From Punica granatum (Eukaryota; Streptophyta; Magnoliopsida; Myrtales; Lythraceae): a stretch of 64,000 nucleotides of DNA. The stretch lies in the NCBI RefSeq assembly GCF_007655135.1, contig NC_045127.1:9557001-9621000 (forward strand), read 5' to 3'. The notes under the pieces were generated by a model. That model saw nothing but the letters and a program-made list of their open reading frames with translations, had not been told where the DNA came from and did no database searches. Below are positions 32,060 through 45,400 of the stretch, piece by piece; position 1 is the stretch's first letter; each line of letters begins with the position of its first letter. The position numbers and the translations under genes were made by a program.

Positions 32060-32204
32060 GCCCCGAAGGCCCCACTATGGGTAAAGTTCTCTAACTAATC
32101 AAATCAAGCCGGATCGGCTCATTAAGGGGTAAAACGGATCCAAACCCTGGACCTTATTTAAGAAGATTAAGTGCTGAATTACTTGAACTAATCCTTATTG
32201 GTAA
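32060..32204 (-). repeat. tRNA-derived SINE (copy j)
   Basis: Reverse complement: AATAAGGATTAGTTCAAGTA, TTCAGCACTTAATCTTCTTA, a shortened middle, CCCCTTAATGAGCCGATCCG and GCTTGATTTGATTAGTTAG. The copy has an internal deletion relative to copies f and g. Confidence 0.5.
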
Positions 32205-32209
32205 GGAAA

Positions 32210-33358
32210 CAAACTCTTGTAGGTATGCATATATACATACATGCTCCCTGAAATACAAATAATTGATATATATTATAGTCATTATTTTTTCTTCCATTAA
32301 TCTCTAATATTTCTTTCTAGAGGGTGCGAATTTGGATCATGCTATAATTTTCCCTTTTTTCTCCATTGGAAAGGAGACATATGTATCCAGTCTGATAAAA
32401 TAAAAATTTAATAGTTAACAAAAGGGGTACAGTAATTCTATAATGAGTATCGAACTTAATTTTTTATTACTAAACGAATGCGTACATGACTGTACTATAC
32501 CCTTTTTGATATCTTGCTATAATTTTGTATAAGCCCTTCTCCCAGCAAGATCAAATTTCGTAGTAGTTTCTGAGTTGAGTTCAACTCCTGCTGCTAATAG
32601 TAGGATTTTTTGTCTTTTTATTTTTCATTCTTTTTACTGTGATGAGGAGCGTCTTTTGTGATTAAAAGAAAGTGTCCAGAAATGGCATTGGTGGTTCGAT
32701 ACGTTCTATGATAACATAAGGTTGTCGATCTTCTATATTTTATGATGCCGGTTTAATTTTTATTAGATAATGTTAGCTTGTATGGTGATTTTAAGTAAAT
32801 ATGAATAGTCGACAACTATTTCATCATCGAAGACAATTCAACGCTAGATTTTCGATCATCGGTGTCAGGTCTCTTCTTTGTCTTTCTTTAGCTTCTTTTT
32901 CTTTGGGGACCTTTGTTGATTGGTACCTACCGCGATTTCTGTCTTGGACTTGATCTGAATTATTGATTTGGATCTTGGACATTTCTTCATGTCTTCCAAT
33001 CCCTCTCCTTACACCATCAGGAACCCTAATGTTCATCTCAATCGAATCTCTCCCCCTCAAAAGCCAAAGACAAAGCCAAGTCGTCAGGGTCATGATATAA
33101 ATTTATAAAGTGGTTCATGTTGCAATTTACTTTCACCGGATCTATTGGAGCAGAGAATTGCGTAGATTAGGGTAGTTCATGAAATAATACATCATCATAG
33201 TCAATGGATTGATTACTAATTAATTAATTAATTACCGTGTCTTCATCATAAAATTGGTGCATGCCCCCTAAGAATGATCTTGCCTATTGGAAAAAGGGTA
33301 ATTAGTTAATGAACTAATATGAATCTTAATTAGACCCTACGCGCCAATCACTAGCCCT

Positions 33359-33396
<38 letters not shown>

Positions 33397-33885
33397 CGAG
33401 GCGGCTTTATCCTATTGGCAAAGGTTACTAGTTCAAGCGTTAGCTTACCTGACCATGAATTATTTCCAGTGGACACTGCAATGAAAATCTTGCTAATTGG
33501 CATTGCGGTTTGCTAAGAAAATCGTACACATCATATCTTAATTCAACTCCTGAGATAAACCGGAGGAGAGAGTTTTCCAAAAAATTTGACACTACAAGAA
33601 AATTCACATATTTGTTCACTTTCTGATAAAATTACTTATACTTGCGTTTTCTAAATCGGGATTTATATCTTCCTATTCATTGCTCCAAATTCTGCATCCG
33701 TCATGGATTTTTTGGGGAATTATTTTCTTTGAGGACATAACACCGCACGCCCCAACTTTTGATGGTTATCTTATTTTTTAAAAATTTTATGAGATATCCT
33801 AATATTTAAATTTTGTTCTAAATTTATCATATAGTCAATATTGATAGTATCTAGACTATATGTATGTTTTTCACCAAGAAAGTTA
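32210..33885. other. AT-rich intergenic DNA
   Basis: One - strand open frame (32824-33093, 89 aa, Arg/Lys/Glu-rich C-terminal half) stands out from the background but matches no domain I recognise and lacks clear splice partners. An (AT)n tract lies at 33361-33391 and a TTAA repeat at about 33215-33234. Confidence 0.4.
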
Positions 33886-33887
33886 AG

Positions 33888-34200
33888 CTTGCATTTGGTT
33901 TTCGAGTTGGATTAGTGATCCAACTCAATTTGATTTTGTGTAATGATTGTAAGTGTTGACGAAATATATTAAAGTGTGATAATATATATATATATATATA
34001 GATGTATATATAGATGTGAAAGTAAAAAGAAAATTTATTATTAAAAAGGTAATTATAAAAATAGTTAGAAAAATATGAGTGAGAAATTATTAATAAATAA
34101 ATAAAATAAAATAGTAATAATTATATTATTATATATGAAAAAGAATAGAGTTGAGTCGAGTAAAATTGGGATATTACTTAAAAAAGACAAACCAAGCCTA
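33888..34200. mobile_element. Tourist-like MITE
   Basis: The left end TTAAGCTTGCATTTGGTTTT and the reverse complement of the right end CTAGGCTTGGTTTGTC give imperfect inverted ends; GAGTTGGATTAGTGATCC on the left relates to CAATTTTACTCGACTCAA on the right. AT-rich and non-coding, same family as 14575-14892 and 29212-29450. Confidence 0.55.
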
Positions 34201-35280
34201 GATGATTCTATAGTTTGCTTTACTTGCGGGAGAATTTTCGGTCCTTATGAAGTTTGTTTGTTTCCTTTTGGATTCCAAAGGATCATAAAGTTGGGTAAAT
34301 GATTGGCCGTGATTTGTCCGTCATGAGATGTCATGATTACGATGTGCTTATGCAAAATGGTGTTACTTATGTTTCCATGCACCCCGTGCACTTTGCACGT
34401 CGATTGTTCGCCCGCAACTCTCGTAAAAGAAGCTAGTGAATGAATTTGACACGACACGGCCCCGACACGAAATTCTCCCTCTTGCTTTAACCATTTAATA
34501 TATCTCATCTTTCCTTTTTCTTTCCTTTTTTTTTTCTTTTAGGGGTGCCAAATGTGTTATGATTGTATGAATTACACTTGATGGAATTCTGAATCACACT
34601 GAAAGAAGGTCAATTGAGCTTGGGCCCGAACATTTCGAGGGCCACCAAACGTGCCTTTAGCCCAAGTATGCACAGATGGGCTTTCCGCTCCAAATGTCTG
34701 ATAGATTTTCACAACTGCAATAATATTCTTAATGATCTATATGTCTATGTATATATATGTATATATATATATTATCTTATATGCATTTGGTTCATTTAAT
34801 GAGATACATTAATAGAAATAAAAATAAAAATTAATTTGAAATATAGAATAAATATATATGACTTTACGATTGTTATGTACAGTATTATACCTATAAGTTA
34901 TTACAATTATTATTAGTGTTCAGTGTAGAAAATTATAGTATGAAGTATTATAACTAATATGGGTGATTTTGAAAAATAATTAATAATTTTCAAAGATTAT
35001 TTTTATAAATTATCTATGAAATTCTATTCTTTACCCAAAATAACATGTTATTTTGAGTTTTTGTTTATTATATATAGTATTTTATTATAAAATATAAGAA
35101 ATAGGAGGTAATAAAATTTATACAAGTTAGTAGATCAATTTACTTAAAAACTTACTACTATATAATGAAGTAAAAATTGCATGAATAGACTAACATTTTT
35201 ATTGAGATTAAGTGTATATATTCTTATAATTAACTTTACATAATTGTATGTTTTATTATATATATATATATATATATAGA
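34201..35280. other. AT-rich intergenic DNA
   Basis: No gene is supported. Open frames at 34245-34508 (-) and 34614-34799 (+) show no known motif. An (AT)n tract at 35259-35279 precedes the first LTR-like repeat. Confidence 0.45.
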
Positions 35281-35608
35281 TATGTATGTATATTTCGGAC
35301 CATAACATACGGTTAAACAAGGCCCATGAGGACCTCTGGGTCCATCAATAAGACCCAATTGATTTTCACATGTTCTATCATCACCATCTCCATTTTACGG
35401 ATATATATAGACATATTAAGGTAACCCTAAAAAACACTCTTTACTACCCTCTTCAAACACCCTCTAATATGAGCATCGGAGGGAGCTCTCGAGTACCAAC
35501 CCAAATGCCCTTCTTGCAGGTCACAGGGCGGTGGTTGGACTCGAAGGAGGACTCGAAAATCCTTCGTGGTGGGAGAGAATTCCAACCCAAACTTTTTTCC
35601 CGCATCAA
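35281..35608 (+). repeat. LTR-like dispersed repeat, copy 1
   Basis: This block recurs at 36913-37240 in the same orientation. Shared phrases include CATAACATACGGTTAAACA, CTCTATCATCACC-like, ATATATATAGAC (a possible TATA box), ACTCTTTACTACCCTCT, CTTCTTGCAGGT and GTGGTGGG. The TATA-like box followed about 30 bp later by a CT-rich start and a GAGCATCGGAG...TTGCAGG segment resembles the promoter/R-U5 part of plant LTR retrotransposons. TG...CA ends were not defined. Confidence 0.5.
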
Positions 35609-35699
35609 TAAACAAAACTCAAAGAATTTTTAGTGTTATTATTCACATTCTAAAATAATTATTCACGGCAATAATATTAATATTATCATTATTAATTTA

Positions 35700-35750
35700 T
35701 AAATATATAAAGAACTCATATATAAACTAGTTTAAAACCTGTGTGTTGTG
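35700..35750 (-). mobile_element. Helitron-like 3' terminus
   Basis: On the - strand a GTGCA-containing stem region (GCACAACACACAGG) is followed by TTTTAAACTAGT. The CTAGT end is right, but the hairpin is weak, so this is a tentative call. Confidence 0.3.
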
Positions 35751-36765
35751 CAAATTTCTTTTCGTTCATTATACAATAGACTTAGTATTTTAAAACTGTA
35801 AAAAAAAAATAATTTTGAATTTTTCGAAATTTAAATAGTTAAATATGGATTGATTGAATAAATTAGATCTTTTTGACATAAGATGGAATTCTTTTTATGT
35901 GTTTTAGGTATACTTTTGCTTCCCAAAAAATTCATTAAGGAAAAAACTTTAAAAAGTATACTTTCATCAATTTTGGTATCTTTATTGCCTAAAATGATAT
36001 CCAATGAGACTACCCGTACCACTTTATTAGATATTTATGATTTCAACTTCAATGTACTACATCCATGGGTCTCTCTTATAATGAAAATAATATCTTTATT
36101 GCCTAAAATGATAGAATTAAGAGGATTATTAATATTTTTTTTACCTTTAGTCATCATAGAATTTTTTCTTATTTTTATATTTTGCATTATATAAGATGAA
36201 ATATAAAAAACATAGATTTACATGTTTAATTGAAATTATAGTGTTTTTTACCATTTTAAGTCACATAAATGAAATTTTATGTAGGAGGATTTGTTCTCAC
36301 TATTTTAGAATTTGAATTGGATTCATCAAATGTCTAAATAAATTTACCAACTCCTTAATTTATTTTAACTTTCACTTTCTTTTTACATAATTCACCTATG
36401 ATAAAAACTCTATGATTATTAAATGTTTTTCTTACTTTGACTACTTGTATGGTGCTTTCTTTATATTAATTTATTTACAAAACATTATTTGGCTTACAAA
36501 TTTATAATATTTATGTTGATTGAAACGATGAATTTGAAAATGTATTTTCACAATCTTGAAATATCAATAGCAATCAAATATATTGATAAATTTAGTTACT
36601 ATACCTCTTCAATTTTTTTTTACAATCACAATTTGTTTTGTACGTAATTCATGACAAAAGTTTTATATTGTATCACTAATATTTGTACATTGATCAATTA
36701 TTAAGTGAATTTTTTTGCATGAGTTATGGTGCATTTATTATATCTTAAGTCAACTTTATTATATA
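35751..36765. other. AT-rich DNA between two LTR-like repeats
   Basis: An open frame at 35883-36194 (+) is mostly hydrophobic by base composition and has an internal repeat (TTATTGCCTAAAATGATA at about 35983 and 36095). It is not recognised as a gene. No gag/pol and no PBS next to the first LTR-like copy were seen. Confidence 0.45.
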
Positions 36766-36800
36766 CTAGTTTAGTGGTCCGTGCAATGTACGGATTTCAC
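36762..36800 (-). mobile_element. Helitron-type 3' terminus
   Basis: Reverse complement: CCGTACATTGCACGG (CCGT/ACGG stem), then 9 nt, then CTAGT followed by A. This is the stem-plus-CTAGT arrangement of Helitron 3' ends, also seen at 28915-28945. Confidence 0.45.
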
Positions 36801-36912
36801 TTTTTGATACTAAAATATAATGATATTTTTCAAGCATTATCTTGATAATTGATATATATTTTTATCTTTTCATTATCACACTAACGTGTGTGTATATATA
36901 TATATATATATG

Positions 36913-37240
36913 ATATGAATGTATATCTCGACCCATAACATACGGTTAAACAGGGTTCATGAGGGCCTTTGGGTCAATCAATAAGGCCCGATTGATTTTC
37001 AGGTGCTCTATCATCACCTTCTCCATTTTACAAATATATATAGACCTATTAAGGTAATCCTAACACACACTCTTTACTACCCTCTAAAAACACTCTCTAA
37101 CTTGAGCGTTGGAGAAAGCTTTTGGGGCACCAACCTGAGAGCCTTTCTTGCAGGTTACGGACTGTGGGTGGACTCGAAAGAGGACCCAAAGGTCCTTTGT
37201 GGTGGGGAGAGGATTTAGAGGCGGACTTTTTTCTCGCGGC
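36913..37240 (+). repeat. LTR-like dispersed repeat, copy 2
   Basis: Second direct copy of the block at 35281-35608, 1.63 kb downstream, with clear but diverged similarity through its whole length, including the TATA-like ATATATATAGACC and CTTTCTTGCAGGT. Confidence 0.5.
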
Positions 37241-38420
37241 ATTTATATATATATGTTAAAGTAGTGGAAGCTCTTTAGAATTTATATATGCATTATGGCT
37301 CGTGGGAACTAGAAAAGTAACACCTTGCACATAATTGTAAAATTTTGAGACAATTAAAAACATATTTTCTCGTGGCTTGAAAACCAATTGGTAGATGGAC
37401 CAGCGATAAATCTTATGTTAACTAGATTTAGTATAAAATTAATAAAAAAATAAATTGATAGAGTTGAGATAGGGTTGGGGACTTATATAACGAGTAGAGG
37501 TTGTCCATTTTCATTAGAAGGAAGAAAAATGGAAGAGCGAACAGTTTGGAGTTCAACATTTCAAAGACACAAGCAAATCGATGCATGTGACCAAGGAAAC
37601 GAAATGTGGCTATTAAATGATCAAAATTATTGTATTTTCGCATTTATAGTTTGGTCATACTCCATGTGTCTCCTCAACTAGGGCATGGCAAGGTTACCTT
37701 GTTATCATCGACAGGAACATATTGACATCGGGTACCATATTTGGTCTCAACATCATCATAACTAGTTTCCTTAGCTTACTCTGATATTGGACAGGCGCAC
37801 CCGCCATGCCGTGCAGCTCTCAAGGTCTCGATTGTACCACAATCAAATTTCTCAACGTCTTTACGAGTAGCTCTAGCTAGCCGCGATCCATCTCAACAAT
37901 GATGGAACTTAGCTAAACCGCACCAATCAATCAGGATCTTCGTGACGACAAAATCAACACATATTTTTCTATATTCCTTACTCGTTGATAATAGTTTCAT
38001 TTATGGTGATGATTCATGGCGATCATTCAGGTATTGAATGCAGATTTAATGTCACAACACCGAACCGCAACCGGGACCAAGCTCCGGAATCCCTATCCCG
38101 CGGGATTGAATGAAAATACTCACCTAAAATGCTCCTACTTGTCGGGTATTCGGCCTCAACTAACTCAACCAAAAACCTCAACTAAAAGATATTCACCAAC
38201 TGTAACATATCAACACCCAACGCCGTCGTTTTGACCTAAAATCGTAATAAATCGCACTTCATATCCACAGAAGATCCATTAAGAAAGTCGTTATCGTTAT
38301 TGTAATTAATTAATTAATTTATTAAGTCGTAGATTATATACTTAAAATATTATAATTAAGGGGGAAAAAAAGAGAGCGACAGGATTCGGAATTTCAATCC
38401 CAACAAGGTTTACCTATTTC
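37241..38420. other. Intergenic DNA upstream of the esterase gene
   Basis: No gene is supported; open frames at 37428-37681 and 38016-38234 are short and domain-less. The 3' part is presumably the esterase gene promoter. Confidence 0.5.
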
Positions 38421-38429
38421 CAACTCAAT

Positions 38430-38563
38430 CAATCAAAATTCTCCTGTTCGTTCCGCTTTCCTTATTCTTCCTTCCTGCCTCTTCTTCTTGTCTCTTCCGC
38501 GGGAGCTGCAAACCCTAGCAAAGTCCCTGGATGCAATCGCCCCAGCTCCCAGATCTGATCAGG
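38430..38563 (+). other. Likely 5' UTR exon of the esterase gene
   Basis: A CT-rich leader (TTCGTTCCGCTTTCCTTATT onward) is followed by GC-rich sequence ending at GATCTGATCAG|GTAGTCTC, a good splice donor at about 38563. The first coding exon starts 870 bp later, so a long 5' UTR intron, possibly with more non-coding exons, is inferred. Confidence 0.4.
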
Positions 38564-39434
38564 TAGTCTCTCCAGCTGGGCCGAGCTCAATTCCCCGTCT
38601 GATCTCCCTATTGGTCTCCCCGCGCCATCGCATTCCCTCATTGGCGAAGTTCTATGCCGAGGTTTTGAGCCCTTCGCCGTTTGGATGTCCTGAAGTAGTT
38701 GCATTGATGTCGTTTGGTGTTCGTGTTTTCATTTCTTTGTCGGCAATGTCGGCGAGGGTCCAAAAGAGCTCCCTTTGGCAGAGTGCTGTGGTTTGGGGAT
38801 TTCGGTGTGGGTAAAAAGGAGCTCCTTTGGAGCTTCGTAGGGCGTCTTCGGCCGAGACGACGTTATATGTTAATGGTTTCTGTCTCAGAGGGTTTCATTT
38901 TCTATGTTCTTTTGCAGCTTTTGGCTTTACCCTGCTCACTGCTTTTCATAACTCTTCATTATTCTAAAGTAAAAGAATCGATAAAAGATTGTTCCTTTCC
39001 TCAGTGAAACCGAAATCAAACGCGCAGCCAATAGAGGAAAGATATAAACATTCCAGAGAAAAAAAACTAGAAACTGGCGGGTTGCCTTTTTATGCGAATT
39101 GCGGATGCTAAGTTTTCTCTATTTTATAGCAAGTGAAAGTCGAAAGTTGCAAATTTTACAAAAGAGACATTGACCATAGTTCAACATTACAGCACAGTGC
39201 ACTAATTTCTCAGTTTATCAGGTTGGAACATGCTACAAGAGCAACATTCATGGTGTATGCTGGTATCGGGGCAACTTTCCACTTCTTAGCTGAAAGTTGC
39301 TTTATGATGTAGTTGGAGCATCTGTGGAGATTCCAGTCAAGTAGAAGATTGGATAAGAGTCGAACCTTCAGGTCCTGGACTAGTAGTGTAGGTGAACGAA
39401 GGGGGATGCAAAATTTTGGCATCCCAGAATACAT

Positions 39435-42400
39435 ATGATTCGGCGTTTTGGGTGGTTTATTGGTCTGAACAATAAAACTTCATCAGCAAAGAGGTTACCT
39501 GATGCCAAACCACACCCAGCAAAGGTCAAGCCGGTGGCTATTATGGATACAATGCAGGAGATTGCCATTTACGTCCATAGATTTCACAACTTGGATCTTT
39601 TTCAACAAGGGTAAGTATTAATTGTTCACTTCTCTTTTATTTATTTATTTAATTTTATTTGTTCTTCTAGTTTATGCAACAGCGATACATTTCTTCTCAT
39701 TACAATATTTATCTGCTTATAGATGGTATCAACTCAAAATTACCATGAGATGGGAGGATGCCCAGAATTCTTCTCCAGGAACTCCAGCTAGAGTAGTTCA
39801 ATATGAAGGTACTCTGATGTAGAGTTTAAAGCTCTCTTCCGGTTACCATTTCGTGGAATATACAAATAAGATGTGTAGTGAAGAAACAAACATAATGGGA
39901 AACGCCTTTCTCACGCCAATCTAGATAAGACTGAGATTAATGCAACCTTCAATAGTTTTTTCTTTTCCTTTGAATCTCTATGAGATATTGCCATATTGGG
40001 ACTTAAGGACGAATTCAAAATGAGTTGGTTTAGCAATTGGGGGTTGCAGAATTTATTCGTTCTTATCTTGAAGTGTAGAACTTAAAAGAGATTTTAATTT
40101 TGATCAATTATCTTTCTCTTCGTACTGCAGCTAGATGTTGTACTAGTTGAGTTTAATTGAAAATGTTGTAATTGTTAAGCTAACTCTGGGGAAAAAAAAT
40201 GAAAACGAACATGTTGTAATAGATGGTACATGAATCTAATTTGCAACTGGTGATTAATTCTTATTAAAAACCTTTCTTTGTGAAGAAATATTAATATGCC
40301 ATCTGGATCAAAGCTGCTACTCAAGTTCTTAGTGGGAAATCCTTCGGACATTCATTTTCATTCACTGCAGCGAAAATTTTCCAAAAAACTGAATGGAAAG
40401 TGTTGGTTATTACACTAAATCTTATAAGACAAATGTTGAAGCTAAATATATTCTTTACAGCTATATGTTACAATAATCATCTCAGATTTCCACTGAAATT
40501 TAATTGTGTGACCATGCAACATTTGAACGGAAGTTGCAAATCATGTATCATCAGATTATTCAGGCAGGGATGACCTTGATAGATCCTGCATAAGCTTGTC
40601 ATTTCTAGAATATGTGATGAATCCAATGGTTCAAGAGCCATTCATGGTTACCGCTTTGATTCTCCAAAATATTTATGGAATAAGAACTAAAGATCCTCCA
40701 TGGCTTTTCTTTGGTTTTTCCATTAGGTGAACCTTTTTGATCTTTTATATAAGTTGCGTTACTTTTTGTATAATTTGGGAGTATTAATATTTTTGGAACT
40801 CAGAACTAAGAATATGATTTATATATTTGAGTTGCAGCCCCTGATCTTGGTCCCGATGACATACTTGGGTTTTGGAGAATTGATGATACAGACAACAGTT
40901 TCTCAACACAGCCTTTTCGCATCAAATATGCTAGGCAGGATGTCCTTCTATCTGTCATGGTTTCATTCAACTTATCCCTTGGTAAATTTGAGGTAATGGT
41001 CTCTTTTTGTATAATAAAAGAATGGATATAATGGGTAGGTGCCCTTTTATGAACATCAAAAGCAACTTAAGTTTAGTAAAATGATAAATATTGTTCTTAA
41101 GATAGCTGTGTAAAACTGCTAGGAATAATGGAAGGTTATGTTTGTAAAGATTGATTTCAAACTTTTGTCCAAAGAGCATTATTTGGGGATTCACAAAATT
41201 TTAGGCATAGTTTTCTCAATGTTATGTGCAGATAATATCCCTGTTATCCCCTTATTAGAATAGCCATGGCAGGATTTTTTTTCCCCATACTGGCAACGTT
41301 AAACTGTTCTCATAATGTTCTCTGAAGTTAAAGTGCATAAAGACGTAGTAATTATTGTTGTTCAACAAAGTTTTGCTTTTTTTTTTTCTGGTAAAGAGAG
41401 CAAAGTCCACTGTATTCCTACTGTTATCCCCACTTTGGGGTCACTAGGATGCTCATAATCCTATTGTCTGTTGAAATAGAAACTAGATGAAATTATTTCT
41501 GCAACCATTTTATGTCTTAACCTTTTTGCTTTATTATTCCTATGACAACTTTAAGTCAAGCACATGATATCTTGGCATCTTATATTACTTAACAATTTTC
41601 AGGGTTCATCCACATCTGCTGTCATATTGAAGTTTGAACTCATGTATGCTCCCATCTCTGAAACTGGGTGAGTTTTCTAATTCTCTCTCTTGGCTGTTTT
41701 AGCACGCTGAAAGGTTTTACGAAATTGGATTTTATTTCTGACAAACATAAAAGACTATTGCATAAGATTTTCAAAATACTCTAGAAAATTGATGATATTT
41801 GTTTGCAATGTGAAGGTCTGCAGTGCAGACCTCTTTGGATGCTTGCAGTGCTGCAGTTCATGAGTTTCGAATTCCCCCTAAAGCTCTTCTTGGATTACAC
41901 TCATATTGCCCTGTACATTTTGATGCCTTCCATGCTGTGCTCGTTGATACGACCGTCCACATCAGTCTATTGAAAGCTGGTCCTCATGTTTCACCTCCAA
42001 AGGTACCAAGGTTTGTCACAATATCCACTTTTGATCTTTGATCCTTGTCAAAATTTTTAATTAATTGTTCACTGTTCATCTCATCTGACTCTTGTAGCCT
42101 TTTAAATTTGTTATATTAACACATTCTATTGAATTGTCTCAGTGGTTCTCATGATGTTGAAATTGGTGAAAGATTTGCTGGGTTGGGTCTGGTGAGTTTC
42201 GCTTTTTATCTGTTCAATATTATTTGAAATGTATTTATTTATTTACTTTCGAGGAATCGCCTCTAGTTTAGTGTTACTCTCAGAGCCAACTTGCAACCTT
42301 GTTATAAATTCAAATTTAGTTTCTGTTGTGTGCACATTTCTCGATTATCTGTTTGCTGTCACTTTATCAAGTGTCTGCGCTTTGCTGATGACTCCACAAG

Positions 42401-45400
42401 GAATCTTGCCTCATGAGCGCGTTCAGGCTTAGTTATATATTGAGGCCTTTGTAATCTGTTTCTGTGTTTTTAATTAAACTACAAATGCAAGATAAATTTT
42501 TCTCTGAAGTGAACGACTGCAGAAGTGAACCACTGTATTTTGACAGCTTGAAGAATTCGCCCTATGTTACTTCACAGAAAAAGAAATTATTCGGAAAGAA
42601 ATGTACAATAATGGCATCTGCTGAATATTTTCTCTTTGTTAGAGGTAGAAAAAGCATTAAATGCAGGGCTCTTAATAGATATATACAGCTCATTTAAATA
42701 ATAATATTTAAAAAGCTTATGAGGACAATCTTGACTTCACATTGATTTGACACCCGGTTTGCTTTTCTAGACGATAATATGCTTTAGGACAGCATCAGTT
42801 TTCATGACTTAAAACTGGCATATTTAAAAATATGGTGGCTAAGTGGAAAATGATATTCTTAAATCCAACACTCATGAGGTAAATTTTTTTGAGATTCACA
42901 ACATTCCCTGATAACAACATGGTTGAAACCTCATTAATTTTATTGATAATGCCTGAAAGATGTGATTAGTAGTAACTACTTTTGCATAGTGTAAAAGATC
43001 AAACAGAGTTGAAATATTGTAGAATCTTGACAACTCAGATGCTGCTTAAAGTCTTTCTGTCTAATTTATCAATTACCTGCCCATCTACTTCAGGTATTGA
43101 CTATCTTTGCTTGACCAGGCTTTGGATCAATTGGCTTCTGAAGACAAAAAGCATGTTGCAATGCTAAGAACACTGGTGGCGGCTCGGGACATATTACTTG
43201 AAGAACTGAGAAATCTTAGCAAGGCTATCGACCGGGCAATTGATTTTTCAGAGATCGATTCAGAGATCGATGATAAGAAATTGTCTGATCTGAAAGCAAA
43301 TTTGGATGCTGTAGATGACCAAGCTTCTGGGCCAGGCAAGCCACAAAATGGTGTTGAGGTCCCTACTGTATTTAGTTGAGCAGAGTATTGTTATTTTATT
43401 TCCTAGAGTCTGCTGACCACCTTTGTTTCTTAACTAGAATTTTCTTCTGGATTTTGAACAGATAGCAAATCACAGTATGGACTTTTCAGATGATGGATTG
43501 TTCCGTTCATTATCAAGAGATTCTTTGATGTGTTTTTTCCACTTGTTGGGCAATCAAGTATTGTACTTATGGAATACTTTCCTGAAGTTTCACAGGTTTG
43601 TTCTTTTCGCTTATTTGTTAAATTCTATATCCCATAGTTTTGTCAAATATACTAGATCTTGCACCTGCGCTACGCATGGTGTAATATTAAATTCAATTAA
43701 TGCTCCATAAAAAATGCATGATAAAACTCCGTTTATGAATACATATTTAACACATCAGCCTTAATTAAGATTAAATAAAAAAAGTTAAGTAGTGAAGGAT
43801 ACATAATTTAGAATTTTTTAAAAAAAGTACTTATAAACTTTAATTTGATTGATGTACTCAACCATGTAAATATCCGATCCATTTATTCAGCAAAAAAGAA
43901 AAAATCTGATCCATTAAAAATTGTGGTGAAATTGAAAAAAAATTATAGAATAAGAAAAATAACTGAGGATGTGAGGATTTCGGCCCCAAAATAAAAGAAA
44001 AAAAGAAAAAGAGGATTTAGGAGACAGGGGAGAGAGAGTGAGGGAGAGCGGTTGATAGCGGAGATGGGTGGGACATGTGGAAGGGGAAGAGAGAAAGAGA
44101 GGTGTGTTCTAAACAAGTAAAATTACTGTTTTAACCTTGCATGTAATGTTTTATTTTTTCTTCCTCCAATAAAATTAAAGATAATAGGGAGAATTTGGTA
44201 AAACCCGCCCAAAAGACGGGATACCAAGAAAGCAGTACGTTGTGGAAGTAAACAAGGGAAGACTCAATATATTCTGATGCATGTGCATCAAGCAGGTAGC
44301 CTGTTGCATTCTTTGGGTGTTCATTTAGTAATCTTATGCTTATTTCAGGGCAAACAAAACAAGCATTCTGGATTATCTGCGTGATGCATGGGCTATTGAT
44401 CGAAGAGCAGAATGGTCGATATGGATGGTGTATACAAAGGTTGAGATGCCCCATCATTATATAAGTAGTGGGTCTGATGAGTCATCTCACCATAGGAGAG
44501 TTTCAAGTTTGTGGAAAATGGATGATGTAATACATCGAGACCCAGACATGTCCCTTTTATTCCTTTTTTCATTTGTGATCAAACTTAACTGTCTTTAACA
44601 TATCTCATATTGTTCTCTGGCCATTTTTTACAGCCTGCCCACAGTGCAGCTATGCGAGCTGAGCTTCATCGCCGAAGTATTGCACAAATGAGGGTTTGTC
44701 TCTTTCTCTCTGAGTGTGTTCAATTTCTTATACCTTCCAAGTGGGATCTCATAAATTATCACTTTCCTGCAGATAAATAATCGATCAATTCAGGACCTGC
44801 ATATTTTTGGAGATCCTTCCCATGTTCCTATCGTAATTGTAGAGCGTGTTATTAATGCACCCAGGAGAACTGTTAGTGTCAATTCATACTTCAGTCATTT
44901 TGATTTTAAAGACTCGGCGAGCTTGCTCAGTGGATCCAGCTTTGAAACCTCAAAAAGGCAATCTGGTGGTGGACTGCAGCAAAATGGACGTACTTTAAAG
45001 GTGGTTGTTTTTGTGCATGGATTTCAGGTATGTTGGATAACCGATTTGATATAACTATTCCCTCTATTACTATCCTCTCTGCTGTTGTCCTTTGTATAGT
45101 TTATGCCACAAGATGACTGACAACATGATTAAAAATTTCTTGCTTGTGGCTTCTATAATGTATGCTATTCGAGTTTATACTAGTCAATTTTACTGGCTTG
45201 CATTTTAGGTACTTTTTTTCCATTTACTTTTATGTATCAAGCTTGTTTCATATTTGATAGAAGGAAAGCGTAGGAAGAAGCTGTGTCTTGATTTTTGATT
45301 CTTTTGTTGTGGGAGACGAGGTACTCTTGTATCTTCTATGATAAAATCAGTGCGCAGTCATCCCCGATAACAGCTTCTTTAAATGTTAATTTCATTTGCA

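Noticed and set aside
32824..33093. 89-aa basic frame considered as a gag or exon remnant
   Set aside because: It has no zinc knuckle, no neighbouring pol or splice partners, and no recognisable family; noted only as intergenic.
35281..37240. CRISPR-like or satellite interpretation of direct repeats
   Set aside because: There are only two long copies with unrelated spacing in a plant nuclear context; LTR-like features fit better.
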